Origin: Telmatactis stephensoni
Taxonomy: Eukaryota > Cnidaria > Anthozoa > Actiniaria > Isophelliidae
Direction of reading: 5' to 3'
DNA length: 64,000 nt
Assembly: GCA_029948255.1 (NCBI GenBank)
Contig: JALIZF010001776.1
Coordinates: forward strand, 496,001 to 560,000
Positions 1 to 27,200 of this stretch are shown piece by piece (within the stretch, counting starts at the first letter, position 1; each line of letters begins with the position of its first letter). A program made the position numbers and the translations under genes. The notes beneath the pieces are model-generated. The model had not been told where the DNA came from and searched no databases. It was given only the letters and a program-made list of their open reading frames with translations.

Positions 1-1418
1 CAGTGAAAGAGTCGAGCGAAGTGAAATAGACTTGATCTTCATTTTTAACTCGTGGATTGCAAATCCACGAGTTATAGTGAGGGGTCGAAATATGCAAATG
101 TGTCACTCACTCGAACATTGTTAAACTATGCTACTGCGCATGCTCGGCGTGATTGACCGCAGGCCGAAAGTATTGTGGGCTCTGGTTTATTCCGGGAATC
201 CCGAAGGACTCCCGACCTATTCACAGATCAACGATATTTGCTTTTCACTATTTATGTTGAAATCAGACTAGACAAAATTTATATTTAGCTAAGAACAGAA
301 AGACTATACAGAACATATGCTTCAAAATAGCTAGCTAGAAGGAAAATTTGTGATAGCCGAGTCAAATAGTGCTGGAGAACACATCAGCTCAAGAAACACA
401 AACTGAACATTATAGTTTGAAAAAAGCATTGACTAGATGCACTTCCAGACATCTCCAATGGCACACGAAAAATTAAATACAGACGTTGTTTGAAGAAGAA
501 GACTTTTAGATCATTAAATTCCTAGTATTAGAGCAAGCTATTTCAGGAGTAAAACCACGGCGAAGTACCGAAGCAATATTAGCCATGACTTACGCAATAG
601 AATATCTCTTTGCAGTCGATACTGACGAGTAAGCTTATTAAAAAACTTTGGCTGAATGCCGGACTTTGTACATCGCTGTCAAGCGACAAAAATCTCTTCA
701 AGTGCAACATCAAAGTCATCCAAGCTTTTAGTGTCCGTACTATATCATCACAAGGGTCAAAGTAGACTAAGCAAACGAAAACATCAGCCTTGAAAGCGAG
801 CGCCGTGAAGGCCTCGAGTCCGCTAGCTGAAAACAGCAACAAAAAGGCGTATTGAGTTTATTGGCTTAGTGTTTTGTGAAGCAATTTCTTTTATATTTAT
901 AGCGACATTTTGCTACAGAGCACAGAGAGGAGCATTTTAATTTTGCATATGTTTTGTAACCACACGTTGACAATAAATACACAAAATTCACCAACTAATC
1001 TTATTCGTTTTATGGATGCTCCAGTGGATAAAGCCATGGCTTTCGGTGCGAGAGGTTCTGCTTCACTTCCCGGCCCGACGGTGAGGAAATTTTTTTTTTC
1101 ACTTTTTTTTTTCTTTTTCGCACATTTTTTTCTTTTATAGCTAATGACTCTTTCTTCGCTAAAGAAATTATTGATTTAGATTTTTGCCTTCAAATGAAAA
1201 CTCGTTATTTTACTAAAATGTATTGTTTGGGCTTCCTGTGGTCATTTCGGTAAATCCACAAGTTACTTCGCCATTGGCGGTTTGATATACTATCGCGCAT
1301 CGTCACATCAAATGATTTAAAAGTCATAGTGGTTATAAACATATAAGCCCGCCGAATGTTGCGATCATTGTTCTGATTAACTGCATTCTATAGACATCCC
1401 CTCCGCAAAAATCCCTAC
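1..1418. other. Left-edge region without a recognised gene
   Basis: No coding exon could be supported here. A 12-bp stem with a 3-base loop lies at 47-73. T-rich runs lie near 1087-1135. The giant minus-strand gene probably continues through this stretch toward the left edge, because its last visible exon ends at a splice donor (1413-1418). A continuation of the second CAP domain (usually a V-x-W motif next) was looked for and not found. Confidence 0.5.
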
Positions 1419-16102
<14,684 letters not shown>

Positions 16103-17780
16103 TAATGTCCTTGTGTAATCCAAAATCTTGCGGATTTCGATTGTTTTGACATCAGCATTATATCAGTTCTGCCATAAACATAAAAAGAGTCTTATCATAA
16201 ACACATTATATCATAAACAAAAATATCGATTAATCAGGTTGTTCAATAGCGTCCCAAAACAAACTTCTATAGCCAAGTCCCTCGTTTACCTTTTTAAAGG
16301 ATCGTTCCTGACATCGAGGAACTCCTCGAAATTGCACCAAATTCTTCTTCTTTCTTGAAATCAATCTTGTCCTTACTGTTCTACTGTTGGATTTAGTTTG
16401 GGTGAATTTCGTTATCGATAAAGAAATCTTGTCAGATGAGCTGACTGGGTATCGACTACTGCATAATTCATGAGGGTAACACAATTCACATGAATCGACC
16501 ACATGTTGCTTGTGATCATAAGTCTACGCTTCCTAAAAATATCTAATTTCGTATTTATTTCACGACAAGTTCAACTCTATAATGATGAGGCCACAGAAAG
16601 CAACTAGAAAATTACAACTCTTAAAACTCTTCAAATCAGTTCACAGGCAGCTCGCACAAAAAAGAAATATTTGGCTACGCCCAATAGTTTCGATGATGGA
16701 AAATTAAATAACCAAATTCTCCTGATTTGTTTTGCTGTACTTTTATAAACTGGGAGTCAGTTTGCGCTAACATTCTAGTTCACACTTTAAAAGGTGTTAT
16801 CTCTGTTTTAGTCCTTGTTCCATTTATTCGTCGAAGCCTTGTATCAATATGTTAGACTGGAACTAATATTAAAGTTTAAAACAATAGTCTTATAAAATTA
16901 TCACCAGCGGAAAAGACAGTGATCGACTGTTGTCAGGCATTATCGGATCATTGAACTGCCAGATGGGTGAATAACTTTGACTTTTTAGTCTTTCTGTCTT
17001 CATTCTACGAAAAAAAAGCACATTTACTCTATAAAATTTATATTTACACTTTCTGTTTCCCGGCTCAAGTACTATCCCTCAGCAAATTTTATGGATTATT
17101 GAAGGGTTTGTTTCGAAAATTTTTAAAGCTTTCTTGCCGGCAACTTAGGGATCGGATTTAGGAAGATTTTAAATAAGGACTTGTTTTAAGACGTCTATCG
17201 ATTTCAACAGTTTGGTAATTTGATCATGATTCGATTTTGCCGGATCGATTCTTTCACTACCTGTGACGTCATAGTAATGTGAAGCATCATGGGATAAATA
17301 AAATTACCGACCTCCATTTTTAATCCATATATCTTTTCCAGAATTATAGTTGTGCATTATCTTTTGCAATAAAACGATGATGCCCACTTGCTGGGCAAGA
17401 AAAAAAGTTAGCCTAATGAGTGTGTCTGTTTCCGTTTCTTTTTAAAAAGACGATATTCTTGGTCATTCAAGAGCCCTGCTAAACACAAGCAAAACACTCC
17501 CTCTAAGCCTATCAAAACTACTTCTTCAAGAGCTTAGGTCAAAGTTATTGACATTCTGCAACTAACGTCTTATTGGTCATACCTTTGAATAAATCATAAG
17601 CTGCAAATAGCGTTTTCGTCATTTAACGATTTTCTCACTAAGAAAACTAAAAAAGAAATCTTCACTAGTTTATTCATCTGCCTGTGAAAAGTTCCACTTT
17701 AAAGATGTTGCGTTAAAGAAGAAGAAAGATCTTCTTAAGTTTTAGAAAGTTTCCTTTTTTGAATGGAATAATACAAATTG
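16103..17780. promoter_or_regulatory. Divergent intergenic region between two ShKT genes
   Basis: About 1.7 kb separate the start codons of the minus-strand CAP/ShKT gene and the plus-strand ShKT gene. No coding exon was supported. It should contain both promoters and perhaps untranslated first exons. No individual element is certain. Confidence 0.5.
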
Positions 17781-20700
17781 ATGACAATCAAAATGACAGA
17801 CAGCACGATTTTGAGACTTTGGATTATTGTTGTGGTGGTGTCTCCATTTTATTGCGAGAAAACCAATAAAAAGTCAGGTAAGCAAATCTTTTTGACGAAT
17901 TTTAATCTTTGGCTACCTCCGCACTAAACCTGATAAATTTCAAAACGCATCTTCATTTTGGCTAACAAGACGCCATTTCAGACTAGGTAGCGAAAACGCC
18001 TGCGAAAAAAGGGTACGTTTTTAACATGATTCATCCGTAGTGCGTACATAGCCTTCAAATCAATGATACGTAAATGGCAAACGGGTTACCATTTTTTTAA
18101 ATGATGGCTTTTCCTCTATTAAAACATAGCTTAATGACTGAGATACTTAATCGTCATGACATCGTATCGCAGAGGATCAGATCGAACCGACTTCACAAAT
18201 TAAATGTGCCTTTACGTTTTTGAAATTGCTAGCCTCGACTTTTTAAGACGCTTTTCAATGGTTTTCGTTCAATACTTGACTTATCATTACGACCTTTACA
18301 GCCATGATCCCGGTGTATAGATTACTCTATTTTCTTCACCTGTCATATAGGTCTGTTTAACTGCATAAAATTAATGGACAAATAGCGTTTTAACAAGAAA
18401 CTACTATCTTTATACGATGGAATTGCGATGCAATTATCACCATGCCAGATAAGTATCGAGCACTTTCCTGTCATATCAAAATTTTTCCGCTTTCACTTTT
18501 TGGGCGTGGCAAATGAAATAAATATTCATTAGGAAACAATGTTCTTGTGTTAAAACTTTGTATATATGTCATCGTATCTTCATTTCTACAAGTGCCTAGC
18601 CAGTGCCAATGCTTTTGAAGTTGGATAGTGTTGACAATACCTCATGGTCATCAGTTTTCGACATTTTGATCTTTGCATTTACGGGCCTCGAACACAAATG
18701 AAAGGTGATCTTTCTTGTTTGTATTTGTAGCTATAGTTGCACGTCATCACGCGGATAAATGCGAGGACTACGGTGCAGTGTCCAAGAAGTGTCACATGTG
18801 GAAGGATTTGGGCTTTTGCTTCAAACATCGCAAAGAGATGCAGTTTGTTTGCAGTAAAACTTGCAAATTTTGTGGTAAGCCCAAAAAATAAAAAAAAACC
18901 CTTAGTTTGGAAACTGAGTAATAGAGTACATGTGTTAGTAGGAATAGCTAAATGCTCAAGCACTGAGAACTTGGAGCTGAGGTAACAAAGACTTTTCTCG
19001 TAGCAGGACTCTGAAGACTTAGTACTTTTCTCGGTATGGAAACTTCTTTTTTTGCTATTGGGATTCCTTTGTGGACAGGCTTCTTTTCAGAAAGTCCAAA
19101 CTCGTTAACGCTATCCAGCAAAAAGATGCATACGGAGAAGGTTAATATAACTTTATACCGAAGGATGTGAGTTGAGAACGATTGTTTGAAAGATTTTCCC
19201 CCCTAAGTCCTTTTATGTTTTACTGCCTTTGAAATACATTACTTAGTTCCTGAATAAGAAATCTCTAACTTGATGATAACTCAGTGTTCCCTCTATTTTC
19301 CAAGATCCTGGTCAAAGTCATTGGACGTATACCGTAACACCAGATGGAAAGGCTGACACCAAAACCAACATACCGATGCTCAAGAAAATAAGCCCAACAT
19401 TAGAAGTAATGGGCAAGAAAAAAGCTTTGTATCTCTCGAGTAAAGACATTGCAGGCATGCTGCAAACTCTTTCATCTAAAGACTATGGTTTGAATAAACC
19501 TACAGAGAAGCCAAAGGAGCTGGCAGTCATCCAAGGGAGGATCCAAAAAGTGGACACTTCTGCTGCAAAGATAAACGCTACCAAAGCCCCACCTAAAGAA
19601 CCCGAGGTAAAGCCCCAAGCTAACGTGGGAGGTAAGGTCCAAATTTTACCTTTTGAGAACAAGGGTGACAAAGAGGAGCCTCATGATGGTAAAAATAAGG
19701 AACATGGAGACAAACCAGATGTCCCGGAAAAACCACAAGAAAAGTTGACTGTAACAGGAAATAAAGAGATTGATAACAAGTTGCTGAGCTTGATGAGTAA
19801 TCTTATGCAGGGTTCTCAGGATAAAGACAAGACCACTGAAGACAAGGACCCGAAGGCTGAGGATAAGGACAAGAAGCCCGAGCAAGGTGTACCCAAAAAT
19901 ATAGAGATAACCATTCCAGACCTTATGAAAATATTAGAAAAGGTAAACGGGAAAACTATTTCTGACAAAGAAAATAAAACAAAAGAGCAACCAGATGGCG
20001 GGGCAAAGGAGCAGCAGACTGAGGAAGGAGGTGGAAATAAAGAAACAGAAGCCGATCATAAAACAAAAGCTCTTCTTGCAGCAATGAGGCTTGTGAAGGC
20101 AGTTGGACCTTTGCCTGCGGGTTTCATGAATAACTCCAAATTAATGGAACAACTCGGATCTGCTGCAGAGGAAGCAAGCATTGCAATGAAGCTCTTAAAC
20201 AAAACAGCAACAGAAAAAGGGCAAGAGGAAGAGCAAAAGGCAGCTACTGCTGGAGATGGAACTGTTAGCTACAACGTTCAGCTTTTGCAAGAAGAATTAA
20301 ACAAGCATTTGAATAACAAAAATGGCGCTGCAGCTGAGCCTGCTCCAAAAGAACCTGCTCCAAAAGCAGACAGCGTTAAGGATGCCGCTGCTGGCGATTC
20401 ATCCAATACCCATCAGCTAGGCAGGTTTATTGTAAGCTTGCAGGATGCAATCAATGCTCAACAGGGTCAACCCAGTGCTGCAACGTCCATTACTGGAAGG
20501 GGTGGTGTTGCTGTGAAGGAAGACGGTGGAAAACCAACTTTATCTGAGGTAAGGACATAGTTTATTTTGTTAAACTTCCTCCAATTAAATTGTGGATAAT
20601 GTCTAAAACTGAGCTTGGTTGTTCGAAGAGTGGTTAGTGTTCATTCTGGGTGACAAAAATATATAGTTTTCTTTAAAATGAACACTAGGTTAGCGCTACT

Positions 20701-22102
20701 CGTTTTTCGAACAGCTGGGCCCTGACCTTCTACCCTTCTCTTCTAGGTAATTCCTTTTGACATCAAGATAGACAGTGACACTGAAAACAATTCAAAGAAA
20801 GACACACCACAAGAGTCTGATCAAGCAAATAAGAAAAATACGCCACAGTCTATTTATGAGAGCGACGAGCAAAAGATAATGAAGATTCTTAATGGTTTGG
20901 ACCAACATGATGGAAAGAAAAAGAAAACCAAAGAAGATTCGAAGGAAATTGTGAAAGAAATTCGAACAGCTTATCAAGATCTGGGAGAAATAATCAATGG
21001 GGTTGAACAAGATGAAGGGATAAAGAAAATGAAGAAGAAGGAAGACGAGGAAGATGATGAGTACGCGGATAGCCAGGCCGAGAAAAAGAAAAAGAAAGAG
21101 GACGAAAAGGAAGAAAAGGAAAACAAAAAGAAAGACAAAGATGATGAAGATGACAAAAAGAAAAAGAAGAAAAAAGGCGATGATGATGAGGATGATGACA
21201 ACGATGATGACGATAATAATGAAGAGTACAATCCTTTTAATGAAGAACCAAAGCGAAAGAAAAAGAAGAAACCATTGACCAGGAAAGATCATCTTCAAAA
21301 AGTACTGTCGTACATCAAAAAGGCGGAAACCCAGCTTGAAACTATTGGCGGAAAACGCGTAAAAGACAAAAAGCAAAACACAGAAGAAGGTGATACTCGC
21401 TCGTCAAAAGGAACTAATTGGAAAAACCTAGCAACGAGACTTGCTCGACAACTGGGACTCGTCCTGAAAAAGATGGCGGAAAAAGATCAAAAGTTGATGG
21501 CAGAGAGGAGTCGTTTGCAAGGAGTTTTAGCTACTTTGGCGCAGATAGAAGCGCATAGAAACGAGGATCCGGAAGGTAACACCGAAGCGCGTGCGGACGA
21601 TGACGAAGATGATGATGGCGATGAAAACAATGATGAAGACAGAAGTAAAATTATCCACAACATGGCCACAAAGTTGCTCAATTTTAGCAAGACCGTCAAC
21701 GAAGCACAAAAGAATAGTCATTTTCGAACACCGAGAAGGAGGAAAAAAGTAATACACAATTTAGTTTCCAGATACCGAAACTTGGTGAACAAAATTATGG
21801 AGAATTGGGAGAAATTGAAAAGAAGTGGTAAGAAAAAGAGTGGAATCCCGAAACAAGGGACAAAGTCAGCGAAACGAGGTGAAATCGTGCGAAATAAGGG
21901 AAACAATACAGCAGATACAAGCCATAGTAGCACTAAACCGGTACAAACTGTTAAAACAACTAAAAAACTGGAGAAGAGCGAAAAGGATGCCAAGAGAAAG
22001 AGTGGAATTCCTGGGCATGAAGAGAAACTTAACAACACGCAAACTGAAACAGAGACAATAACGGATGGAGAACAGGATGTACTTGAAGTAGCAAATAAAT
22101 AA
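17781..22102 (+). CDS. Secreted ShKT protein with long charged tail, 946 residues, four exons
   Basis: Exons: 17781-17877, 18731-18874, 19305-20548 and 20747-22102, with all phases matching (1, 1, 0). Exon 1 encodes a signal peptide (hydrophobic core LWIIVVVVSPFYC). Exon 2 encodes one ShKT domain with six cysteines (KCEDYG, KCHMWK, GFCF, FVCSKTCKFC). Exons 3 and 4 are disordered, Lys/Glu/Asp-rich and Ala/Thr-rich, with a conserved-looking start (HWTYTVTPDGKADTKT) and runs of KKKK and DDDD near 21050-21220. The last part is basic with a repeated KSGIP motif. The stop is TAA at 22100-22102, overlapping an AATAAA-type signal (22094). The alternative start Met5 would keep the signal peptide. Function unknown; the general layout echoes the divergent neighbour. 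Confidence 0.82.
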
Positions 22103-24234
22103 AAACATACTACGGCTATTTGTTATAAATCAGGACATGTAAGGACTATAGCTCAATTTTACTTTATAACATAGCGTATTCCATGGTACTTAGAATAAGA
22201 ATAAAATCCCGTATGCTAGTTTGTACATTAACATTCTCTCTCCCCATGGTTTGAAAAATGGTTAAGCCACAGTTTAGTTTGGGACGAGTAATCAGCGCCT
22301 GCATATAACTTACGCGCTGCGTCAGACTAACATTTCGAGTTGGAATATGGTGATAGACTACCACTGATCCAACAAAACGTTCAGAGAGTCACAAAAATAC
22401 GTGGAGTTTTCACTATTGATATAAAAACCTCAGGTCTGTTTTGTGTGACTGCACATGTCTGATTACTGTGTTGTATTCACGGTAGCCTAACGCCCTATTC
22501 CCAATCTAGGGTCCAGTTGCATAAATCTTAACGTTAGACGTAGCTGTTAACGCCCAGCCCAGTTAAACCACTTAGTAACGTCTGACGTTAACAGTTACGT
22601 ACGACGCTACGTTTTATGAAACTGGACCCAGACTTTCGTTTGATGCAACACGTAATCATGCAAACGGTGGTAAAAATCAGCCTATAACCTACCTGGTAAA
22701 TTCAAGATACTTGAAACTGGAACGTTTGGGACATATGTTATAGTTTGGAATAATTCATTCTCTGAAAACAAGCTGAAAACGAATGTCAGAAATTGTGCGT
22801 GTTTGTGGATGCTGTCTTTCTATTTGCAAAAGAAATGTAGCGTGCATTCAAAAAGAGATTCCGATAAACGTGTAAAATGTTATTCCCAATTTCACAATTC
22901 CGCGCAGTTTTCGATGTTGTATCTACCATCAACTGTTGAAACTAATCAACGCCCTTGAAGCGTTGTTACGTTGATAACACAGGAGCGGAGGATAAACTGG
23001 ATATCAGTGGCAGATCGTCTGGGTTGTGTAGTTTTGCAGGTGTAACTTTATTTACAACGAACTTTTCATTATTCAAATAAGCTTGAGCAGTGGACAAAAT
23101 ATTTACCGCTCGTATATTATAATTATAAAATGTTAACTATATATTCTTCTTATAACGCTGGGTAAATTGTTGTATAGAGTTATTGAATTAATTGTGCTAA
23201 GAGAAATAAAAGTATTTGAAAACGATACGTATTCAACTTGGAGAGGGGAGGGGAGGGGGGGAGGGGGATACTCGCAGCAAACGACCAAATGTGCGGCGCA
23301 ACCCGCGTCCATCCGACATTTCATAATCGTAAAATTAAATATAACTAAAATGAACTCTGTGCATGGAAATTTTTCTTTTTTCCCGGCCTATGTAGCATTC
23401 ACTGCACTTTTTTGTTGGCCACTGGATTCATTCAGACTTTCTTTGACCGTTCATTTAAACTTTCTTTAGATATATCGGTTACACTATCAAATGTACTAAT
23501 TTTCTTTGATCGTTAGCTATCGTTCATTCAACTTCCTTTGAATATATCGGTCAATTACCGGCAGACCTTCTTTGATCATTCATACAAATTTTCCTGTCGT
23601 TTATTTAGACTTCCTTTAATCATTTTTTTCAAAGTTTTTTCTATCGGTTCTTCATTCAGACTTTCTCTAATAACTTTATGCAAATTTCCTTTCGACTCCC
23701 CATTCATGTAGACTCCCTTTTACCGGGTAATGCAAAGAAATAGCCTCGTGGTTTAGAAAGTGTTTTGCAGGCTATGGTAGTGAGTGGTAAGAGGTCTAAC
23801 CGCTTGGCCAACCTTGCTCCCCTCTGTATCAGCTCTCGCTTCTAGTGATTTGCAATTGCTGATCGACTGGCTTACAATCCCTTCAAAATTGGCGTGTCCA
23901 GTGACGTTTCAGTAGTCTGACAATCACTCAGCGCCTATCGAATGAAATAAATTTCGGATGGTTTTCAACACAATAGCCTGGTTTGTCACGTTGAATTGAA
24001 GGATCACCAAGTATTTGTCAGTTATGATTTGGATTGCAACTGAAAGTTATTTTTAAAATATTAATGTTCTTAATAAAATGTCACGAAAAACCAATGTCAA
24101 AACCGGAAGTCTCGTTTACATGTTGGACGGATCGGTATCAAGGGACTATTGTTCTTCTACTTCCGGTGAACTGAATCATGGTAACAACAAAACCATGCAC
24201 AAGAGATAATATTACTTGGCCAACTTTTATCAAA
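22103..24234. other. Intergenic region, no gene recognised
   Basis: Contains the foldback element at 22509-22629 and a G-rich run at 23240-23270. The promoter of the glycosyltransferase gene should lie at its right end. No coding signal beyond short random frames. Confidence 0.6.
22509..22629. mobile_element. Foldback element, 121 bp
   Basis: GGGTCCAGTTGCATAAA at the left end and TTTATGAAACTGGACCC at the right end are inverted. Inner parts also pair (AGCTGTTAACG with CGTTAACAGTT). It can fold into one long hairpin. No coding capacity. Confidence 0.85.
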
Positions 24235-27200
24235 ATGTTTCCTCTGAAAAGAATTATTTCCCTAGCTTTTCTACTAATTTTGGGAGTACATCTTTCTGCC
24301 TCCGAACCTGGAATATCTGATATTTTATTTAGCACTTCCAAAGAAACAGCCTTGAAGGAGCCGACTGTGCTGATCGCGATTATAGCGAGAAATGTCGGAC
24401 ATTTTTTACCAAACTGGCTTGGATACTTAGAGAACTTAGATTATCCAAAGAAGAGGATATCTATCTGGTAAGTTTACTATTTATTAGTTAACCAATAATT
24501 TCGCCAGATGCCAGATACGTTTAATAATTCGTAGCTTTGTAGTATAGTGACAATTCATGGGCCAAATTCAACAGCGATTCATGTGTCAGAATGTATCTTT
24601 ATGAATAAATTTTAAATTATCAAATATTTGTTTCCTAAAAAGGCTGATAAAAGTCCCGGTTTAAAGGTTAAAACCGTGTCCTTTCGTCTGTAAAATGTTC
24701 TATTGTTTCAATGTTTGGATTACCGGTATACATGCAGTGCATTGTATTCGTGTATTGGTGCATGCACGCCACTCAGATCTTACGCTTACGTGGCCTTTCA
24801 TTCCAAACATTCCTCTGTCTGTTCAGCACTTTGCTCTCGAAATCATGGAAAAGTTATAAAATTTTATACTGATCATAATACCTTAATATAGAATTATTAA
24901 ATAATGATGTATTTTCAGTTAAATTTTATGAGGCTTAGATTTTCGCGGCGGGAAGTTTAGAGGAGTTTTAATAATATTCCAAAATCCTTAATCACCTGTA
25001 TGACAATGTTTTCCCACATTCAGCGTGACATGGGTCTAGGGCTTTCATTTGGTTTTCATCCTTTAATATATACACTTGGAATTATTCCATAAGAATATCA
25101 ATCAATATCAAGTTTTAATGCTGAATTCCAGGGGGGTACATCCTATAGTCCACCCTCACCTCCCCTCCCCCCATATGGGTATGTGCTGGGTTATCATCAT
25201 CTTTTAAAAGCATGCTTTAAATTAAACAAAAAGCTTAAAAAACACTGTTACCCAAGTTTTTAGATCTGTACTGGCTGGTGAGCATAACCAGGACTGAGAT
25301 CAAAATGTGTGTCACTTTGATGGCCGGGGGATGGACTACTATATATAAGAGGACGGGGATGCTAGTCGGAAATTTTGAAAATGACCCCTAAAAGGTACCT
25401 GAGTGGGAGTGGCAACAATTGATTTTTACCCCTAAAAGGTACCAATTCAAAAACAATAATATAGAATTAAAGTAATGAAACACACTGTTATCGATGTGCT
25501 TTGAAGATTCAATTCAGATCATCGAAATCATCCCTTTCATGCTTATTTTAGGTAGTTTATTTACCCCAAAACAGTCCCTAGAAGGTACCAGCTATGTCTT
25601 TGGTAGTCTGAGACACCCTAAAAGGTACCAGATTGCAGATTTTGACCGCCAAAAGGTACAACGAGCATCCTCGTCCATTTACGATCTGAGTCGCCCCCCC
25701 TCCCCCGGGCTTTGATGCAGCAATAATTGGTTGCAATTGCCTGATGGTTGGCTCACATTTGGGCTATTTTTAGAACTACTTCTTGTTTGCCAACCACATT
25801 TCATTTTTTAACTCTAAAAATCGCCAAAACTAGCAAATGCTAAAAAATATTCATTTATAATAATGCTGCCATTGCACTGCGTACAATAATGTAATATATT
25901 TTCCCCATTCATTAGGATTGCTACAGATCACAATGAAGACAACACATCAAGTATTCTCAGAGAATGGGTAGCAAATGTTAAACCTCTATATCACAGAGTT
26001 CTAATAAATGTCACTGCATCAGATAAAGAGTATAAAGATGCTTCTTACACATCTGAGTGGACTGAATCAAGATACATACAGGTTTCTCAGCTAAGGCAAA
26101 GGGCCTTGAATGCAGCAAGGAAGCAATGGGCAGATTATTTATTTGTACGTATTTAGTAGAACCATCACCCTCAACTATAGCTGTTCTCCAGGATACATTT
26201 TAGTGAGTCAGGACTGTACTATCCAGATCCTCATGCAGTTTCAGTGCATATTATTGTGTACTGACAATGATGATTTGAGAATAAAGCAACTTTAGTCAGT
26301 AATTAAACAATATATAATTTACATATGACACAAAAGTAGCAACTGTACTATGAATCCAAGAGAAATAATGACACTTTTGAAGTTATTTACTGACATGTTT
26401 CAGCAGTATGACTTCCATCTTCAGTATATAATCCCGGGGGGTGGGGGGGTGGGGGGGGGGAGGGTCACTCTATTGTAAAAGGATCGGGTATGCTTGTTGG
26501 AAATTGTTAAAAATACCCCTAAAAGATACCAGAAGTCTTTTAAGAAGGGCGTGGCTGGACAATTTTTAACCCCTAAGATATACCAGCGATAACAAGCTAA
26601 TGAACATTATTATGATGAACATAAAATTGAATGGTTGACACGCTTTTGTTGGGCAAATTTCTTCCATTTGAGAACAAGATGACAAGCAATGGGCTCTTTT
26701 GATACTCTAAATGAGACCAGGAAATCCTAAAACTCTAAACTTCAGTTTAACACCCTAAAAGATACCAAATCACTGATTTTTACCCTAAGAGATACGATGA
26801 GCATACCCAATCCTTTTACAATGGAGTCCCCCCCCCCCCCGTATATAATTTACATGATAAAATTTAAAAATGCATGGCTAGTGTAATGAGGACAAGGCTT
26901 TGGATAGTACAGGATTTGTCCAACTGAATCTTGGGAAACAGCTGAATAGCTGTATTATTGTATTAGCCTATCTAAGTAATGTACTTATAAGTCCATGTAT
27001 TTGGGGGGGGGGGGGAGGGAGAGGGGTTTGTGGGGTGAGGGATGAAAGGAACTGTTATAGAGTTTATCTTCCACTACCCTTAGCTTCAGAGGTTATATTC
27101 CCAGTCAGGTGCTACAGGCAAGTACAGTGTACCAGAGAGGCAGGAAGCAAAGAATACTCCAGAGTTTCTCATCTCATGACTCTCCTACCAAACAAAGGAA

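Noticed and set aside
579..842. 87-codon minus frame near the left edge
   Set aside because: No domain, no splice context and ordinary composition for random AT-rich DNA.
20792..21376. Hydrophobic minus-strand frame that looks like a membrane protein
   Set aside because: Antisense of Lys/Glu-rich codons in the ShKT gene; hydrophobicity comes from complementing AAG/GAA codons.
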